Origin: Brevipalpus yothersi
Taxonomy: Eukaryota > Arthropoda > Arachnida > Trombidiformes > Tenuipalpidae
Assembly: GCA_003956705.1 (NCBI GenBank)
Contig: QZCP01000038.1
Location: 81,225 to 145,224, forward strand
Direction: 5' to 3'
Length of the DNA stretch: 64,000 nt
Position numbers and translations under genes: made by a program. Below, one piece after another: positions 1 to 11,111 of the stretch (the first letter of the stretch is position 1; each line of letters begins with the position of its first letter). Under the pieces are notes generated by a model, which searched no databases, had not been told where the DNA came from, and saw only the letters and a program-made list of their open reading frames with translations.

Positions 1-180
1 TACACTTCGAAACCGGGAACTCCTATGGATTCATTTTTTTGATGCATCGTATCTATTTTAGAGAGAAAGAGAGAGAGAAATGGCTCCACACGAGCTAGAC
101 GGTATTGACTTATCGATTAACCATCAAATTGTTTGTTATGAATTTAGTTTGGCCCAACAAGGTTGCCCTATGGCAAGATA

Positions 181-337
181 TTCAGTAGCATTGACCAAAG
201 CAGCCATCCATGGAAATGACATGGGATCAACATCAACACCGTCGACAATTCTGATTTTTGGTAATATTCCACATATTCTAACGGAACTACGGCTAAATCG
301 ATTTGTTGTCATATTTTCACCTTTACCATGGATAACT
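181..337 (-). pseudogene. Trypsin-like exon relic
   Basis: Read on the minus strand, this piece encodes the activation region of a trypsin-like protease: a Cys-Gly, then IRIVDG in place of RIVGG, then FPWMAAL. It aligns with the second exon of the trypsin genes at 27.6 and 52.1 kb, including the upstream GKGENM stretch. The block that should hold the conserved Cys and TAAHC is lost in unrelated codons and a stop. No other exon is visible within the window on this side, so it is an isolated exon relic. The family assignment is good; its state as a dead fragment is clear. Confidence 0.6.
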
Positions 338-543
338 ACAGTCGATTCATTTGAAATGAGTAAGTGAGATAGCTTATCATGATAAGAGAACTGATAAATT
401 CAAAACAAACAGAACTCACAGAACCACTTTTCTAGACACATGTAAATGTTTTCATTCAACATGGTCAAGCCATTGTGTTCAAATTTAAGACTTGAAATGA
501 TTCATTCATATAAGAACAACGTTAGTTTTCGGGAAATTAGCAA
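338..543. other. Unassigned intergenic sequence
   Basis: I see no gene, RNA or repeat that I can name here. It leads directly into the transposase relic. Terminal inverted repeats of that element were not found by eye. Confidence 0.3.
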
Positions 544-1555
544 TTGAGTGTTAGAGTGAATGCAGTCAAAAGATGGGCGGAAAGGTATAATGAAAGTAGA
601 TTCATCGATACAGAAAACAAAAATTGCTCAAGACCAGAAGTCCCCACCCAGCAACAGAAAATTTTGATAAAGAATATATCAACTCATGATCCTTTCAAAA
701 CTGCTAAGAGAGTCTGGAGAGAGAGTAGACTGAGGGTCCCCTATGGTTCTAACAATAATTTTCTCAACAAAAGTGGACTGAAAAGTCATCATGCATGTAT
801 AGAGCAGTGGTTGAATGATGTTCATCGAGCTGGATGGCTACAGTATGCTCATCGGTTGTTCAATTGGCATTATTGGACAAAAACTTTTTTTGTTGATGAG
901 TTATGTTCCACAAGGACTACACGAAAAATATTCCTCGTCAGAAGACCATTTCGAACTCGACACCATCCATCCTATGTAAAGAGAGTGAATAGACTTGTTC
1001 AACGGAAAGTTTCAGTATTTGGAATTATCAGCATTCATGGACCAGGACCTCTTATACTGATAGATGGGACTCTAAACTCAGTGAAATATATGCAAATTCT
1101 TGAAAATTATATAAAACCTTATATTTTTTCTGTAATGAGAGGAGAAACTTCCTATTCAGTTCAGGACAACTGTGCTGCTCACAGTCCTATTGCTACGAAG
1201 CAATATCTTCAGGAAATTTTCGAAACTGGTCCATTTAATTGTTTTAGACTGCCTCATCCACCCAGATCACCAGATTTGAATATTATTAAGAATGTTTGGG
1301 CAGAAATGAAAAAAAGCTGATGTATTCGGATCAAGTTCTGATGAAGATCCGTTCCATCGAATGGCGAGTTTTTGGTATGATTTTTCTAATTACCCAGAAT
1401 TTTGGCAAAATTTGGTAGGTTCCATGCCTAATAGGCTTGAAAAAGTCATCGAAATTGCTGGTCAAATGACTCGATATCAAAGTTTTCTAAAGAACTTCCA
1501 TTTGAAAAGCAGTTCTGTTGATTTCACTCTTTTCTACTCAATCAGTTCTGTCTAG
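544..1555 (+). pseudogene. Tc1/mariner-like transposase, inactivated
   Basis: This is a DDE-type Tc1/mariner transposase. The N-terminal part looks like the end of a helix-turn-helix domain (about residues 1-60). The first acidic motif is FFVDEL, the second is VQDNCAAH, and the C-terminal block is RSPDLNIIKNVW. In the family the last block carries the third catalytic residue, Glu, before NVW/NLW; here it is Lys (AAG at 1288-1290). A run of seven A at 1309-1315 shifts the frame. Removing one A joins the first frame to the C-terminal tail at 1361-1555 (SFWYDF, GSMPNRLEKVIE). A stop lies just upstream of 544 and there is no ATG there, so the N terminus is missing. Two independent lesions make activity very unlikely. 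Confidence 0.85.
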
Positions 1556-1639
1556 TTTTCTCATCCTGATAAGCTATTGTACTCATCCTAAATAAATCAA
1601 CTGTGATTACTCGAATAATTGAATATTTTGATTTTGAGA

Positions 1640-1945
1640 ATTTGTCAGTTCGATTAGGAGCGAAGCTATCTCTCCCATTCAAAGGAAAGCTGTGCATTAG
1701 TAACCAAAAACAATCTGTGGACTGTTTATCAAGTTAATTGATGGAAAATGAGAACAATGCATATGTGTTCGTGGCAGAGATCATAGCTCTCTCCATCATG
1801 GATTGTTTAATTGCAGTTTAGGAACCAATCAGAAAATCTCAATCAGTGATATACTCTCTATGGATCAAGTGGAGCTTAATCATCCAGCGACTGAAACTTG
1901 CTTCATTCCGTTCGAAGCATAATAAATGTATTTTGATAGTTCAAT
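1640..1945 (+). promoter_or_regulatory. Duplicated 5' flank of secreted family 1
   Basis: These bases align closely with the bases before the paralogous gene at 14221, including the shared strings AAGCTGTGCATT, AATGAGAACAATGCATATG and AATCAAGTGGAGCT. Part of the same block occurs again without its gene at 29.3-29.5 kb. The block contains the likely promoter, but no strong TATA box is visible. Conservation of non-coding flank next to a conserved gene may reflect recent duplication, function, or both. Confidence 0.5.
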
Positions 1946-2452
1946 ATGCATTCGGGTCGTACATGTATATTCTTGCTTCTCTCATTCATTTTGGCTTGTG
2001 TTGTTGGTGCTGAGAATAATCGTGGACTTGAGCAAAAGTATCATGGTACTCAGTATATTGGCCTTGAGAGAGATCCATATGGTTCAATACAACAAGGATC
2101 TAGAAATTCATCCTCAGCATATCCTGCCAGCCAAGTGGGTCTCATTGTTCTCCAAGATAATATCGAGGTAAACAATGGTCAAAATGCTGATCGAAGTGAT
2201 GTTCAAAGTAATCCACGAAAGATCAATATCTTTTCTGAACGAGATCATGAGCTGGTAAACAAAGTTTCTAAGCCTCTCTCGAAGCGTCAACTTGGCCTTA
2301 TAGTTGAAGTAATTAACGTGCTGATAGGCCTTGTATCAGGGATAGTTGCTACAACAGGATTCACTGCACCAGCGGGATGTCTCGGAACTGCTGGAAACTT
2401 GGCTATGTCCCTTGGCTCCTTCATATTAGGACTAATGCTATCACATCTGTAA
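1946..2452 (+). CDS. Small secreted/membrane protein, family 1 (copy 1)
   Basis: This is a single-exon gene for 168 residues with no recognised domain. The start is the ATG opening MHSGRTCIFLLLSFILACVVGA, a good signal peptide that is likely cut before ENN. The middle (about 25-110) is hydrophilic, rich in Asn, Gln and Ser, with a conserved GLERDPY block and dibasic sites (SKRQ near 113). The last 50 residues form one or two hydrophobic glycine-rich segments. The gene at 14221 is a clear paralogue: signal, GLERDPY, SSAYP and ADR motifs align, while the hydrophobic tail is more divergent. The architecture (signal, hydrophilic spacer, hydrophobic tail) could suit a membrane-active secreted peptide precursor or a tail-anchored protein. 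No function can be assigned. Confidence 0.75.
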   Translation: MHSGRTCIFLLLSFILACVVGAENNRGLEQKYHGTQYIGLERDPYGSIQQGSRNSSSAYPASQVGLIVLQDNIEVNNGQNADRSDVQSNPRKINIFSERDHELVNKVSKPLSKRQLGLIVEVINVLIGLVSGIVATTGFTAPAGCLGTAGNLAMSLGSFILGLMLSHL

Positions 2453-3040
2453 AAAGCAATATACTCACTCTGAAGAGCCTTGAATCTGGAAGTGGAGATC
2501 AAAGATCGGAATGATTAGAAAATTTTAGTAGATCAACTCTATTAGCAATGATTGATGTTCTTTTTCCTTCAATAATCTGTCATAATTATTGCTTGCCGAT
2601 AAAATCAGCGAGACCAATGAAGAACTTCAGAAGTTCCAAAGTTTTCCAGAAATCATTCATGTTCTCAGCAGATTTGAAGTTGCTCATACAATGGAAAGGG
2701 TTTAAATAAGTTCTCATTCGAGCCAATTCATAAGAGTCACGTATCTCCAAGCAATAATCGTATACCTGAGCTCCATGCAATTTTCAGGTGGTGTCTAGTC
2801 AATTCCATCATTGTCATCGCACAGAGTGAATTTAGAAACATCCTTCTTTTTCAATATTGCAATAGGTCTAGATCAGGTTTCTCATAACATTTATTAGTAA
2901 AACGAGATGCCATACCGTGAGTTATTCTCAATCTCCAATCAATTTAAGATGTTGAAACTCTTCTCTATTCTCCGAATTTCAATTAGTGGGTGAAAGAATG
3001 ATTTCATCAATAATCGAAGACTGATTGTCGTTATTACATT
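2453..3040. other. Unassigned 3' flank
   Basis: The first 150 bases resemble the 3' flank of the paralogue at 14.7 kb (shared GATCAACT and AGCAATGATT strings), so the duplication extends past the stop. Beyond that I recognise nothing. Confidence 0.35.
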
Positions 3041-3044
3041 ACTA

Positions 3045-3690
3045 AAGGACAATACCCATTTTCTATGGGAAAAGTGCCCCCTCTTAGTTTCGATAAGACT
3101 TTCTTATCAGATGTTATCAAGTGTGATAAGATCGAAAATTTGGTTGATAACTCTCTATGACTCATACTTCCAGGGATATGATCATTTTTTCGATTTGAGA
3201 AAAAGTTCATCATATCGAAATGAAAATGGTATCATAAGATTTCTTATCAAATGTGTGATTAGATAAGGTATGATCCATTCTCAAAATGTTGCTGAAAGAT
3301 AGTGAACATCCTATTTTCTCGCTCTATCCCAGGAACCAGAGGGTCTATATTTGATATAATAACATTTTCTTATCACTCACAAAAAGTGTGATAAGATGAA
3401 ATTTGAATCAGCCAGGGAATCCTCGAAAAAGTCGAACCTGCTAAAAAAATTGTCGTGAACATCAAATACCCTTATTGCCATGACAACACACACAAAAAGA
3501 GTGATAAGCTTATATATGACTCATACCCAGATTGTTGGGAAAAGTTGGTCAAAAATGGGTTTTTATGCTACATCTTGGAGATAAAACATGCAGTGAAAGC
3601 TCTGACTGAGAAGCTCAGTGTCACTCCTACTGTCATCAGGGAAGTCTTGAGAGACCTGTTAATTGTGAGCAAAGAATTCATTTAATTGTT
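3045..3690. repeat. GATAAG-rich foldback-type repeat fragment
   Basis: This is one copy of a dispersed repeat family marked by many GATAAG/CTTATC motifs and the phrase GACTCATACTTC. Related copies lie near 12.7-13.4, 31.3-31.8, 35.6-36.3 and 54.1-55.2 kb. Edges are approximate and no target-site duplication was identified. Confidence 0.5.
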
Positions 3691-3904
3691 ACAAGAGAAA
3701 ATAAACATATATCTTCATTACAGCTTCATTCCTATTATGGCTCATACTAGATGGAAGTTGAATTCCAGAAAGCCCAGGTTCATCAAAAGAAAGAGGGTCA
3801 GAAGCCCTCCTTGATGAAAAGTTGAAAATGTTTCGGCATCTATTGCAGACCTTGACTGATGACCTACCGATCGATTTGGGATTAGATCTATTGAAGAATC
3901 TCTC

Positions 3905-4317
3905 CAGATTTTCTCAAGATTTTTGGTGGCAAAGTCTCGGAAAACAGCGGTTTCTCAAGAATAAAATCTCCCAACTTTGGCGCCTTGAATATTGTTGTGA
4001 AGATATCATGTTTACGCGTCTACATCAGGTTTTTGATTGAGTTTATGAAGAGATAATTAGAGGTTACTTTCTGGCAGACAATTCCAGAACATTCTTGAGT
4101 TGTTAGCTCCGAGCAAATAAATCGGTCAGAATCAATGAATCATTGATTTCATCTTTCGTTCAATTGCAGAAACTTACACTCAAATGATAGCTCGGAGTAC
4201 CATTTCAATATCATTGTATCACTTATATTTAAAAAATTTCATTATGAATATTGTCCAAATACGCTCTCGTGGATAATTTTAGTTTTTTTGTCAACAGTTC
4301 ACTCAACGTGATAAAAC
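3905..4317. repeat. Duplicated 3' flank of pseudoprotease genes
   Basis: This block is nearly the same as 23,230-23,680 (shared string TTTGGTGGCAAAGTCTCGGA and following bases). An inverted, more diverged copy follows the fragment at 57.5-58.5 kb. It shows that the trypsin-homologue genes were copied with their 3' flanks. Confidence 0.65.
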
Positions 4318-5604
4318 TCAAAAGACAAGCACAAACTTGATTCGAATCTGCGAACAAATCAAAATTTTAGACTTTATTACGATTCTGAGAAGTTCCGACT
4401 CTGCTTGACTCAATGGAACTTGATGTGATAAAATTTTCTGCGCGATCCAATCCAGATAGCTGGGTACTCGAGTGTAAACACCAGGACTATTGCGTTGACC
4501 GCATTTTCTTCCAAAAGAAACTATTCCAATCAAATGCCACCTTTTATTAGCTCCTTGTACCATCAATGGTCCACCTCCATCGCCATGGCATGAGTCAAGA
4601 CCTCCTTCCGGATATCCAGCACAGTAAACTTTGTCCACGAAAGTCAGATTATACGCAGATTGGCAAGCAGTATCATTCCAAACTGATAGTTCGATTTCTT
4701 TCAATCTCTTCGCTAGAGATCCACATGAGGTGATAAAAATGGAGTTATGAAAGAGATGGAAATACGTGCTCTTTTCATGATTGTGAAATCAGAATATTTG
4801 AAAATTTTCCACTAACCATATTCTGAGGCACCAAATCCAAGGACCACTGCTTGTTTACCAAAGAAATTGGTTCCTGAATCTGGAAGACAAATCGGTCCAG
4901 ATTTTTCTGATATTTTAACTGTTTCTCTCAATTTTATCACAGCAATATCGTTTTTGTGAGCTCGGCTATCGTATTCTTCATGACTCTCGGGGCTTTCGAA
5001 CTCATAATCTTTTGCATTCAGGTCCACCTTAGTTGATAAATCAAAGCTCAAAGCCAAGTAAGCCTATTTGATCGACTTCGTCTGGAAGAGAAAATGCTGT
5101 TATCCATTCTAACAATATATAGAATATAATTCATGTCTTATCAATTGTTTAAATTGAAATTCACCAGTGAAAACAGTAAGCAGCAGTGATCTGATATTGT
5201 TCTGATATCACAAAACGTCTGATTACTAGATTTATCGATCAAAACTACTATCCAAGGCCATGATTTTGAGTCGGCTTCGATGCCGCCAAGAATAGGACTT
5301 TCAAGTCTTTCAGATTTTCCACAATTTAGTGATAAAATTGTTGCTGTATTATTGATAATTGGGGTAACATTGATACTGGAAGCATGATTTGCTGAGGTAA
5401 ACTGATCAACGAGTGGATCAAAATGGTACAGGACAGGTGTTTCTGGTTGTGAGTGATAAAGTACATTATGTAGTTATATAACAGGGAAATCTTTTACACA
5501 TAATCAAAAATTGAGAAGGTTCATTAATTGCTTACCTGGCCAGGTGCGATGAGCATGAATAGAGTAGAAATGAAAACAATCGATGAACATCCGAATGTTA
5601 TCAT
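4318..5604 (-). pseudogene. Serine protease homologue copy A, inactivated
   Basis: This is a minus-strand paralogue of the gene at 23.7-24.9 kb with the same four exons. Exon 1 (5536-5604) encodes an intact signal peptide beginning MITFGC. Exon 2 (about 5165-5390) keeps the propeptide and the activation site ILGG, but lacks about 11 bases after the QTFC codons, which shifts the frame. The TAAHC codon is TAC, turning the catalytic His to Tyr. Exon 3 begins upstream of 5057 and ends at 4817; it keeps NDIAVIKL, so Asp is present. Exon 4 (from 4318) has GDGGGPL, with Gly instead of the catalytic Ser. The frameshift would stop the protein early, so I call it a pseudogene. A family-2 secreted gene lies upstream at 6.5 kb, the same arrangement as module C. 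Confidence 0.8.
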
Positions 5605-6509
5605 CTCGAACAAAACTTTGAAGAATCAACTTTTCTTTTCACTACTGATAGAATGCAAACGAGATATGAATTCTGATCCACCGAATAGTGATTCCAAATG
5701 GAATATCAGTGTTAACGTTATCAATAACAAGTAAAAATATTTTTACCTCAATCGTTGCATTTTAATTGCCAAATCGAACTGAAGGCGAAAAATCGCTTCT
5801 TGTTAACTTTCGTGAGAGGTTTACTCTGTAACAGATTCATTATCAAGTTCTGTGGCAAGGATATCACGATTTAGAGTTTCATAGGAATAAAAGATGAAAA
5901 TGTATTCATGCATCCATTTTCTCTGGGTATTTCATCCAACTAATCTTGGTCAACTTTTCGTATCATGCAACATCATAAAAACTAGTCAATTTGTGGAGCT
6001 CAATTAATCAAGTTAACATACTATCACCTTTTTTGCCCTCTAATAAGTTAAAAATTGATTACAAGTTCCATGAGGATTATGAAGTGAGAAAAATCATGTG
6101 AATTAACTGCTCATAATATGTTATTGCATAAATTCAAATTTTGTCACTTGCTTGCTTGAAAAGTGGAAGAACAAAACCGATCTCTCTATCAAAAATGCTA
6201 ATTCCTTAAAACAAATCAGAGGAGACTAATAAAAATCCAATCCTAAAGAAGCATACTTCTCTATTTTTTGGAAGCCATTCGATCGTTTGTGATGGTATCT
6301 GATCATAAACCGTGTGATTATTTAAGCTTCGCCCATTCATTTTTTGTCCTTCGATTCAATTATCACATTATTATATTTAGAATTTTCTCATCACCTGAAT
6401 AACTGTAATTTATCCTAATTAATCTCTTTCTATGACTGACAAATACACTTTCTTCCCATCGAGTTTGACTCGATTTGAATCATTATTTTCTTCCTTGCAA
6501 TCCTGGAGC
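5605..6509. repeat. Module A 5' flank, shared with modules B and C
   Basis: No gene. The stretch from 5605 to about 6200 matches 24,917-25,400 and 32,640-33,500 closely, with shared strings such as GGTTTACTCTGTAACAGATTC. It is duplicated intergenic DNA between the trypsin homologue and the family-2 secreted gene. Confidence 0.6.
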
Positions 6510-6998
6510 TTAACGATACTGGACCGAATCAGTCAAATCCATTGGCATCGATAGTATCATGAGTGTCAAAATCACCAAACCAAATATGATGATCGCGGCT
6601 TCGGAAGTGATGGGATTTCCCAAAATAAGTGATATTACGAACACAGGAGCTAAAGCTATCAGTCCTACAATAGTGAACACAATAGTTTCAAGTTCTTGAC
6701 GCATCACCATTGACGAGATGAACTGGATCGGAAATTTTTGGATCGCTGTTTCAGCCCATATTTTCATCTCTTCTTGACCACTTTGTGTACCAATTCTGTC
6801 GACTAAATGGCTGACCATATAAAGAAATGCCGAAAGCTCCACATGAGGTGTAGAGTATGAAGCCTTTTGCAGGCTGTATTGGTTCTGACTCAATGAATGA
6901 AGAGAATTACTTCTAAGATTGAATCCATAATTTGCATTTATACTAGGGGCACATAATAGCAAAAATGTGATGGGGCAACAAATGAACTCAATGAGCAT
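6510..6998 (-). CDS. Small secreted/membrane protein, family 2 (copy 1)
   Basis: This single-exon gene encodes 162 residues. The start ATG opens a signal peptide (about residues 1-23, cut near SINA/NYGF). A hydrophilic stretch follows with a conserved YSTPHVEL block (about 48-55), a region with QSGQEEMK, and the block FPIQFISS near 92-99. Then come hydrophobic segments at about 105-130 and 133-152, the second after GNPIT. The gene at 33757 is a clear paralogue sharing all these blocks. Both sit upstream of a trypsin homologue on the same strand. No known domain is recognised. Two membrane-spanning helices after a signal peptide suggest a membrane protein or an insertion-prone secreted protein; this is inference from hydrophobicity only. 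Confidence 0.72.
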   Translation of the reverse strand: MLIEFICCPITFLLLCAPSINANYGFNLRSNSLHSLSQNQYSLQKASYSTPHVELSAFLYMVSHLVDRIGTQSGQEEMKIWAETAIQKFPIQFISSMVMRQELETIVFTIVGLIALAPVFVISLILGNPITSEAAIIIFGLVILTLMILSMPMDLTDSVQYR

Positions 6999-7442
6999 GG
7001 TAAATATGTTCTATGAAAGGTACAGTCACTTCTCAATTCAGATCACTGAAAAGACCAGAGATAATGAATCTAAATCATTTCATTTTAGTTCAACATGTAA
7101 TGATCTCATGATTGTTCCAAATGTCTGATCCTCGTATCATGTTCCAGTTGTGTTGCGTGAAAATAGCATAAATTATTTCTCTTGTCAGGCAAAAGATTGG
7201 CTCGATAAAACAAAAAACCAAGTATCAGATTTAAATCAAAACAATTTATTCGATGATCGATCATCCTGGAATAATTTGGATGATTACTCATTTCTGTACC
7301 GAAGAATGGAAAATTTTGAGGGATGTGCGATCGAGTTTTCAAGTAATGATAATAATAATCGCGGTCCGTTCTAGTGAATTACTTGAAATAGTTGAGCAAC
7401 GCCTTCATTTCAACAGTTTGCTGATGATTGTCAGACTGTCCA
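6999..7442. other. Flank shared with 34.2-34.6 kb
   Basis: I see no convincing gene. The sequence up to about 7200 aligns with the flank of the second family-2 gene, including a GATCCTTGTATCATGTTCCA-like unit that is tandemly doubled in the 34.3-kb copy. The short reading frames here differ between copies and carry no protein-like conservation. Confidence 0.4.
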
Positions 7443-7871
7443 TCAGCCGGATTCTGTGAAGAACCCAGAAATTATTATAATCAATTCTAGAGCTAATTTC
7501 ATCAAAGCCATTATCATGTCAGTCACTTTTGGAGGAAGCCCAGCCACCAGCTCAGCAAGACTCGGCTGTCGAAAAATCTGGACTTGTTGCTTCAAACTCG
7601 AATCAGCTTCCAAGTTTTTCTGAGCAATGTTTGGATCCGCCGAGTCACTTTCATTTATGGCCAAGTTTGATGCATCAGTTTCTGATCTTGAACTTTGATA
7701 TTCTTGCGGGATTTTACCAAATAGATCTTCACTCAAAAGGATAGCTGGATCTTCTAATTGAGATTTAACAGGGGCTCTGCTTTCATCTACAAGTTCATTG
7801 GAAAGACTGAGAATTGTCGCAGCACCAATGATTGTGGGGAGAAGAACACTGTAGGTAACTTGAGAGAACAT
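7443..7871 (-). CDS. Small secreted protein with C-terminal hydrophobic helix
   Basis: From the ATG at 7869-7871 this frame encodes 142 residues: a signal-like segment (MFSQVTYSVLLPTIIGAATI), an acidic Ser/Asp/Glu-rich middle (about 30-100), and a C-terminal SLAELVAGLPPKVTDMI block leading into a hydrophobic helix ending ISGFFTESG. The frame also extends 12 codons upstream without an ATG, so this Met is the likely start. No domain is recognised. The signal, charged middle and hydrophobic tail resemble the layout of the gene at 50.4 kb, and SL-x-L-V motifs precede both tails, but similarity is too weak to claim common descent. It lies upstream of the family-2 gene at 6.5 kb, on the same strand. 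Confidence 0.55.
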   Translation of the reverse strand: MFSQVTYSVLLPTIIGAATILSLSNELVDESRAPVKSQLEDPAILLSEDLFGKIPQEYQSSRSETDASNLAINESDSADPNIAQKNLEADSSLKQQVQIFRQPSLAELVAGLPPKVTDMIMALMKLALELIIIISGFFTESG

Positions 7872-8549
7872 CTTGAACTGAAGTTTTGATTGGATTGAAC
7901 AGTTCACTGTAACACCAATTCGAGCTCCTGGAATTATTCGGATAATTTTTCGATGCTTTTGAGCTTGAATGCCCTATTCCAACTGTATTTTGTGGAAACA
8001 TTCTATGATACAATTGAATGACTGAAACTGTGATCTCTTTTTATTTTGTCATTTTAACACAAAGAAACTCATTTAATTGATTCCAGGTTTTGTTCTCAAT
8101 CTGAATGCTTGTATTTTGTCAAGCAGCTGTTGTTAGTTCATCAGTTGTTATTTGAATTGAGTGCTATAATATCGAACTATTACCACCCTGCAGTGTTGGA
8201 TGATGGATCGATCAAAATGCATCAACTTGTTCATCATGATTAGCTCCATTAATTTCATCCATAATCCAAGTAGAGTTGAAATTTCCAAGATTTGTGGCTT
8301 CTTGCAGCTATGATTGGACTCGATCTGTGCCAATGATTTATGAGAAACCCAATCTAAAATCATGCATTTCGTATGATCATCAGTAAAATCTGCGATTTTC
8401 ATCTCAAAACTTGGACCTAAAAAACTCAGCAACCTTCGAATTGGACAGCCTAAAGTTGATATAATAGTAATCTATGGTTAATGCACTTTCAGGATATATA
8501 ATCATTATCAAAATAGGACATGGAACAAGAACAAACCTTTTCCAGATCT
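7872..8549. other. Unassigned intergenic sequence
   Basis: No gene or repeat is recognised. Short open frames on the minus strand have no start context, signal or paralogue in the window. Confidence 0.3.
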
Positions 8550-9060
8550 GTCCTTTGGTGAATTTTGGTGATTCATCGTATAAATGTACATATTGTCTAT
8601 GGCCAATAGATACCTATTACCCTTCCTTTTTCTTCTAGGCCTGGATGGAAAACATCTGGATTGCTAATTTTGCTCGGGCCATAGCCACCCAACAGTATTT
8701 AATTGATTTTATCCTCAATTTTTCCACATTCAAGGCTAAGAATCATATTTGAGTGATGATCTAGACGATATATCTCTCTAAGAATCTGTAACGCTAGCTC
8801 AATAACATGAAAATTTGCTGAGCTTGAATAATATTGCTTCACACACAGCTTGCAGTATTCCAATTGATTAAACAGAATCTCAGCTTGGTTGTGACGTGGT
8901 AAATGAGAAGGCAGAGAGATGATCGCAATACGAATCGCATTATTAGTAGCCAGCTCATCCTCTAACCTGTTTGTGCGTTGTCCATCACTTGAAAGACCTT
9001 TTGATGGCCTACACTGCTCAGAAAATCGATGAATTTCTCAACGTAATCAATGATTAGGCA
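8550..9060 (-). pseudogene. DDE transposase relic, family R3 (3' part)
   Basis: The minus strand encodes a decayed transposase. One frame holds VGHQKVFQVMDNA, where the Asp of the MDNA block looks like a catalytic Asp. After a frameshift follows a block with NAIRIAIISLPSHLPRHNQA and then EILFNQLEY, which looks like the segment carrying the catalytic Glu in IS630/Tc1-type enzymes. Copies of the same unit are at 36.4-38.5 and 63.56-64.0 kb. All carry stops or shifts. A foreign segment separates this part from its 5' part at 9.96-10.48 kb. Confidence 0.55.
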
Positions 9061-9959
9061 TGTTTCAAGTCCCTCCTTTATATTCTATAACAAGACACAG
9101 GGGATGATAAAAGAAAAGCAAGATTCATCAGCTAACATGTCTCGTTAATATTTGGCTCAAGAAGAGTCCTTTACTGACTTGAAACCTCAAACTAATACCT
9201 GAGCTATTTTAAGGAGGAATTAGGGGGAATTGTGGTGGTATGTGGTGGTTTCTTCTATCTCCACTATACCATCTTTAGGCTATCGAGTTCTATTTGAGAT
9301 CGCACTAAAATGTTCTATACTGTTCTATTCTGTTCTAATCGAGGCTAACAAGGTGATCTATTGGAAATGTTCTAACGTGGTCCTATCGTTCTGTAAGAGA
9401 AAATCCTAAGGTAACGCGAAGTATCTAGGACCTGACTAGAATGCTTATAATAAAGTTTGTTGGTAGGAGTTAATATCGAACATGACTGTAATTTTGAGTA
9501 GAACAAAGTCATGAAAAAGTTCTAACACATGAAGAGCCTATCGCCTAACAAAGACTCTTGAAAGAGAAAAAAAAAGAGAGAGGAATAGAGACTTGGCTGC
9601 CGTAGGCTAACCGTTACTGACCAGCCTGCAGCAGAGACTCATCTTACTCGGTAGAGTGCAAAAATCCAAGTGATCTGATTGCTGAAATCGCTCTCTCTAT
9701 ATACTCAATAAGAAGCTTCTATGCGATTTTCCATGATTTTCTTGAGGAAAATTTCGGGATTCCCGAGGCTTTCAATAACATTGTAGAAGCCACTAATGAT
9801 CTTGAGTTAAATAATATGTGGTTCACGTGAGTGTTAGCCTTGATATCAATTTTACTGTCTCTAAGGCTCATGTATTATTGTATAAAGATGTAATGCTTTT
9901 TGCCTCATGATAATTCTTAGAGGGAGAGAGATTCGTGAGCCATTGTAGCCCACACAAAA
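9061..9959. other. Unassigned insertion within family R3 relic
   Basis: Comparison with the copy at 37.7-37.8 kb shows this segment as extra DNA inside the relic. It contains repeated TGTTCTATNCTGTTCTA-like phrases (about 9300-9340) but no recognised terminal repeats or coding motif. Confidence 0.35.
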
Positions 9960-10480
9960 AAATCATTTGGAATTCAAGGTCTTCATACCTAACTCAAGTG
10001 AAGGCAGCTACATTATTTCCCTCACATCGAGCGGAAGAAATATTGTCAATCTCTCTATCCATTAATCGAAGAGTATAATCTCGTTTGGTAACCTCCACTT
10101 CAGATATGTACCGGATAAGTCCACTTAGAGAGGCACTGGAGTTCATTCGAATAGCTCTACACTTGTTGAAGTTGAAACTCTGATTCCAAATTCCGCTGTA
10201 GCTCGATCATGAGAGTATTTCTATGTCCGAGTGCAATCATCAGGAATCCAGCCAACTACTCTCTCAATTTGCTCACAAGATATTCTTCATGTAATCTCTT
10301 ATTCTTCTAGGAAATGTGACCAGTTCCCTTGAATCCATTGGATATCGTCTGAAATCATTTTCACATGGTATCGCTCACGTGTAGCTCTAAACTTGAGACT
10401 GTCTACTCAATATGCCCAGATAATTGGTTGTCCAGCTCCATCAAAGATTTTTGACTAAACCATGATGAAACTAGTTGCCA
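9960..10480 (-). pseudogene. DDE transposase relic, family R3 (5' part)
   Basis: This segment aligns with 37.8-38.4 kb (shared CTCACATCGAG, AAGTCCACTTA and ATGTGACCAGTTCCCTTG strings). It would be the upstream part of the minus-strand relic. Frames are short and interrupted; I recognise no motif beyond homology to the other copy. Confidence 0.45.
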
Positions 10481-10732
10481 CTGTGAGCGGCTGTCTTGGC
10501 GAGCCGTTTAAATTTTCAGAAAAGAGATGGAATACTTATTTGAACACTCAAGTGACAATGACTTATATGATTTGAGATAGGGATTAAGCCTTCTAGTGAC
10601 TATTACTAATACAAAATGAGTCGGAGTCACTTGAGATCGCCCTTGAGTGACCATGACTAATACGATAGGCGTCAGGGCCACTTGATCTGACCAGTATTCA
10701 ACGGAAGAGGGTCATTATCGATCGCGAGGAAG

Positions 10733-10741
10733 TGTATATAA
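10733..10741 (+). promoter_or_regulatory. TATA box
   Basis: GTATATAAG followed about 25-30 bases later by an initiator-like CTCATTC. This is among the clearest core promoters in the window and could serve the small spliced frame downstream or an LTR. Confidence 0.5.
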
Positions 10742-10862
10742 GTCCGACACTTTTTCTCGTGATCTCATTCATTTCGTGGACATCCCAGTGGTAAGAACGA
10801 GGAAAACCGAAGTCATCAATGGTAGTACTTATCCTCCTCTGAGAGTTACCTCTGGTAAGCGA

Positions 10863-11111
10863 ATGCTGGATCAGCGGAGTAACGATCCACGAACTTCCAG
10901 CGATGGAGTGAGTACTACCATAATTGAAAGAGTAAGGGTAAGTTTGTATCTCTTCTATTATGATTTGTTCTCTACTTCTGTTAATGATTATTCGTCTTTT
11001 CTATTTTTTTCTTATTTTTTTTCATTCCAGAAACAAATGATCAGAGTACGTGATGATGATAATGATTGGCCCGCAAACGTTCATGGATTCGTTAGGCTTG
11101 AGGATGGATGA
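10863..11111 (+). CDS. Possible small spliced protein or retroelement leader
   Basis: The first in-frame ATG after the TATA box opens a frame (MLDQRSNDPRTSS) that runs to GTAAGT at 10936/10937. A pyrimidine-rich TTTTTTCATTCCAG precedes the next exon near 11031, which continues in phase (KQMIRVRDDDNDWP) to a TGA. The product would be about 50 residues, basic then acidic, with no known domain. Downstream frames to about 11450 (for instance one with CPPNRSRARACAVRRELEP) look protein-like but are not joined by clear splice sites. The whole block could be a decayed LTR retroelement with its promoter. Confidence is low. Confidence 0.3.
   Translation: MLDQRSNDPRTSSDGVSTTIIERVRVSLYLFYYDLFSTSVNDYSSFLFFSYFFSFQKQMIRVRDDDNDWPANVHGFVRLEDG

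Noticed and set aside
4318..5057. Intact protease gene in module A
   Set aside because: Exons 3 and 4 are open, but exon 2 has an 11-base loss and His to Tyr, so a full protein cannot be made.
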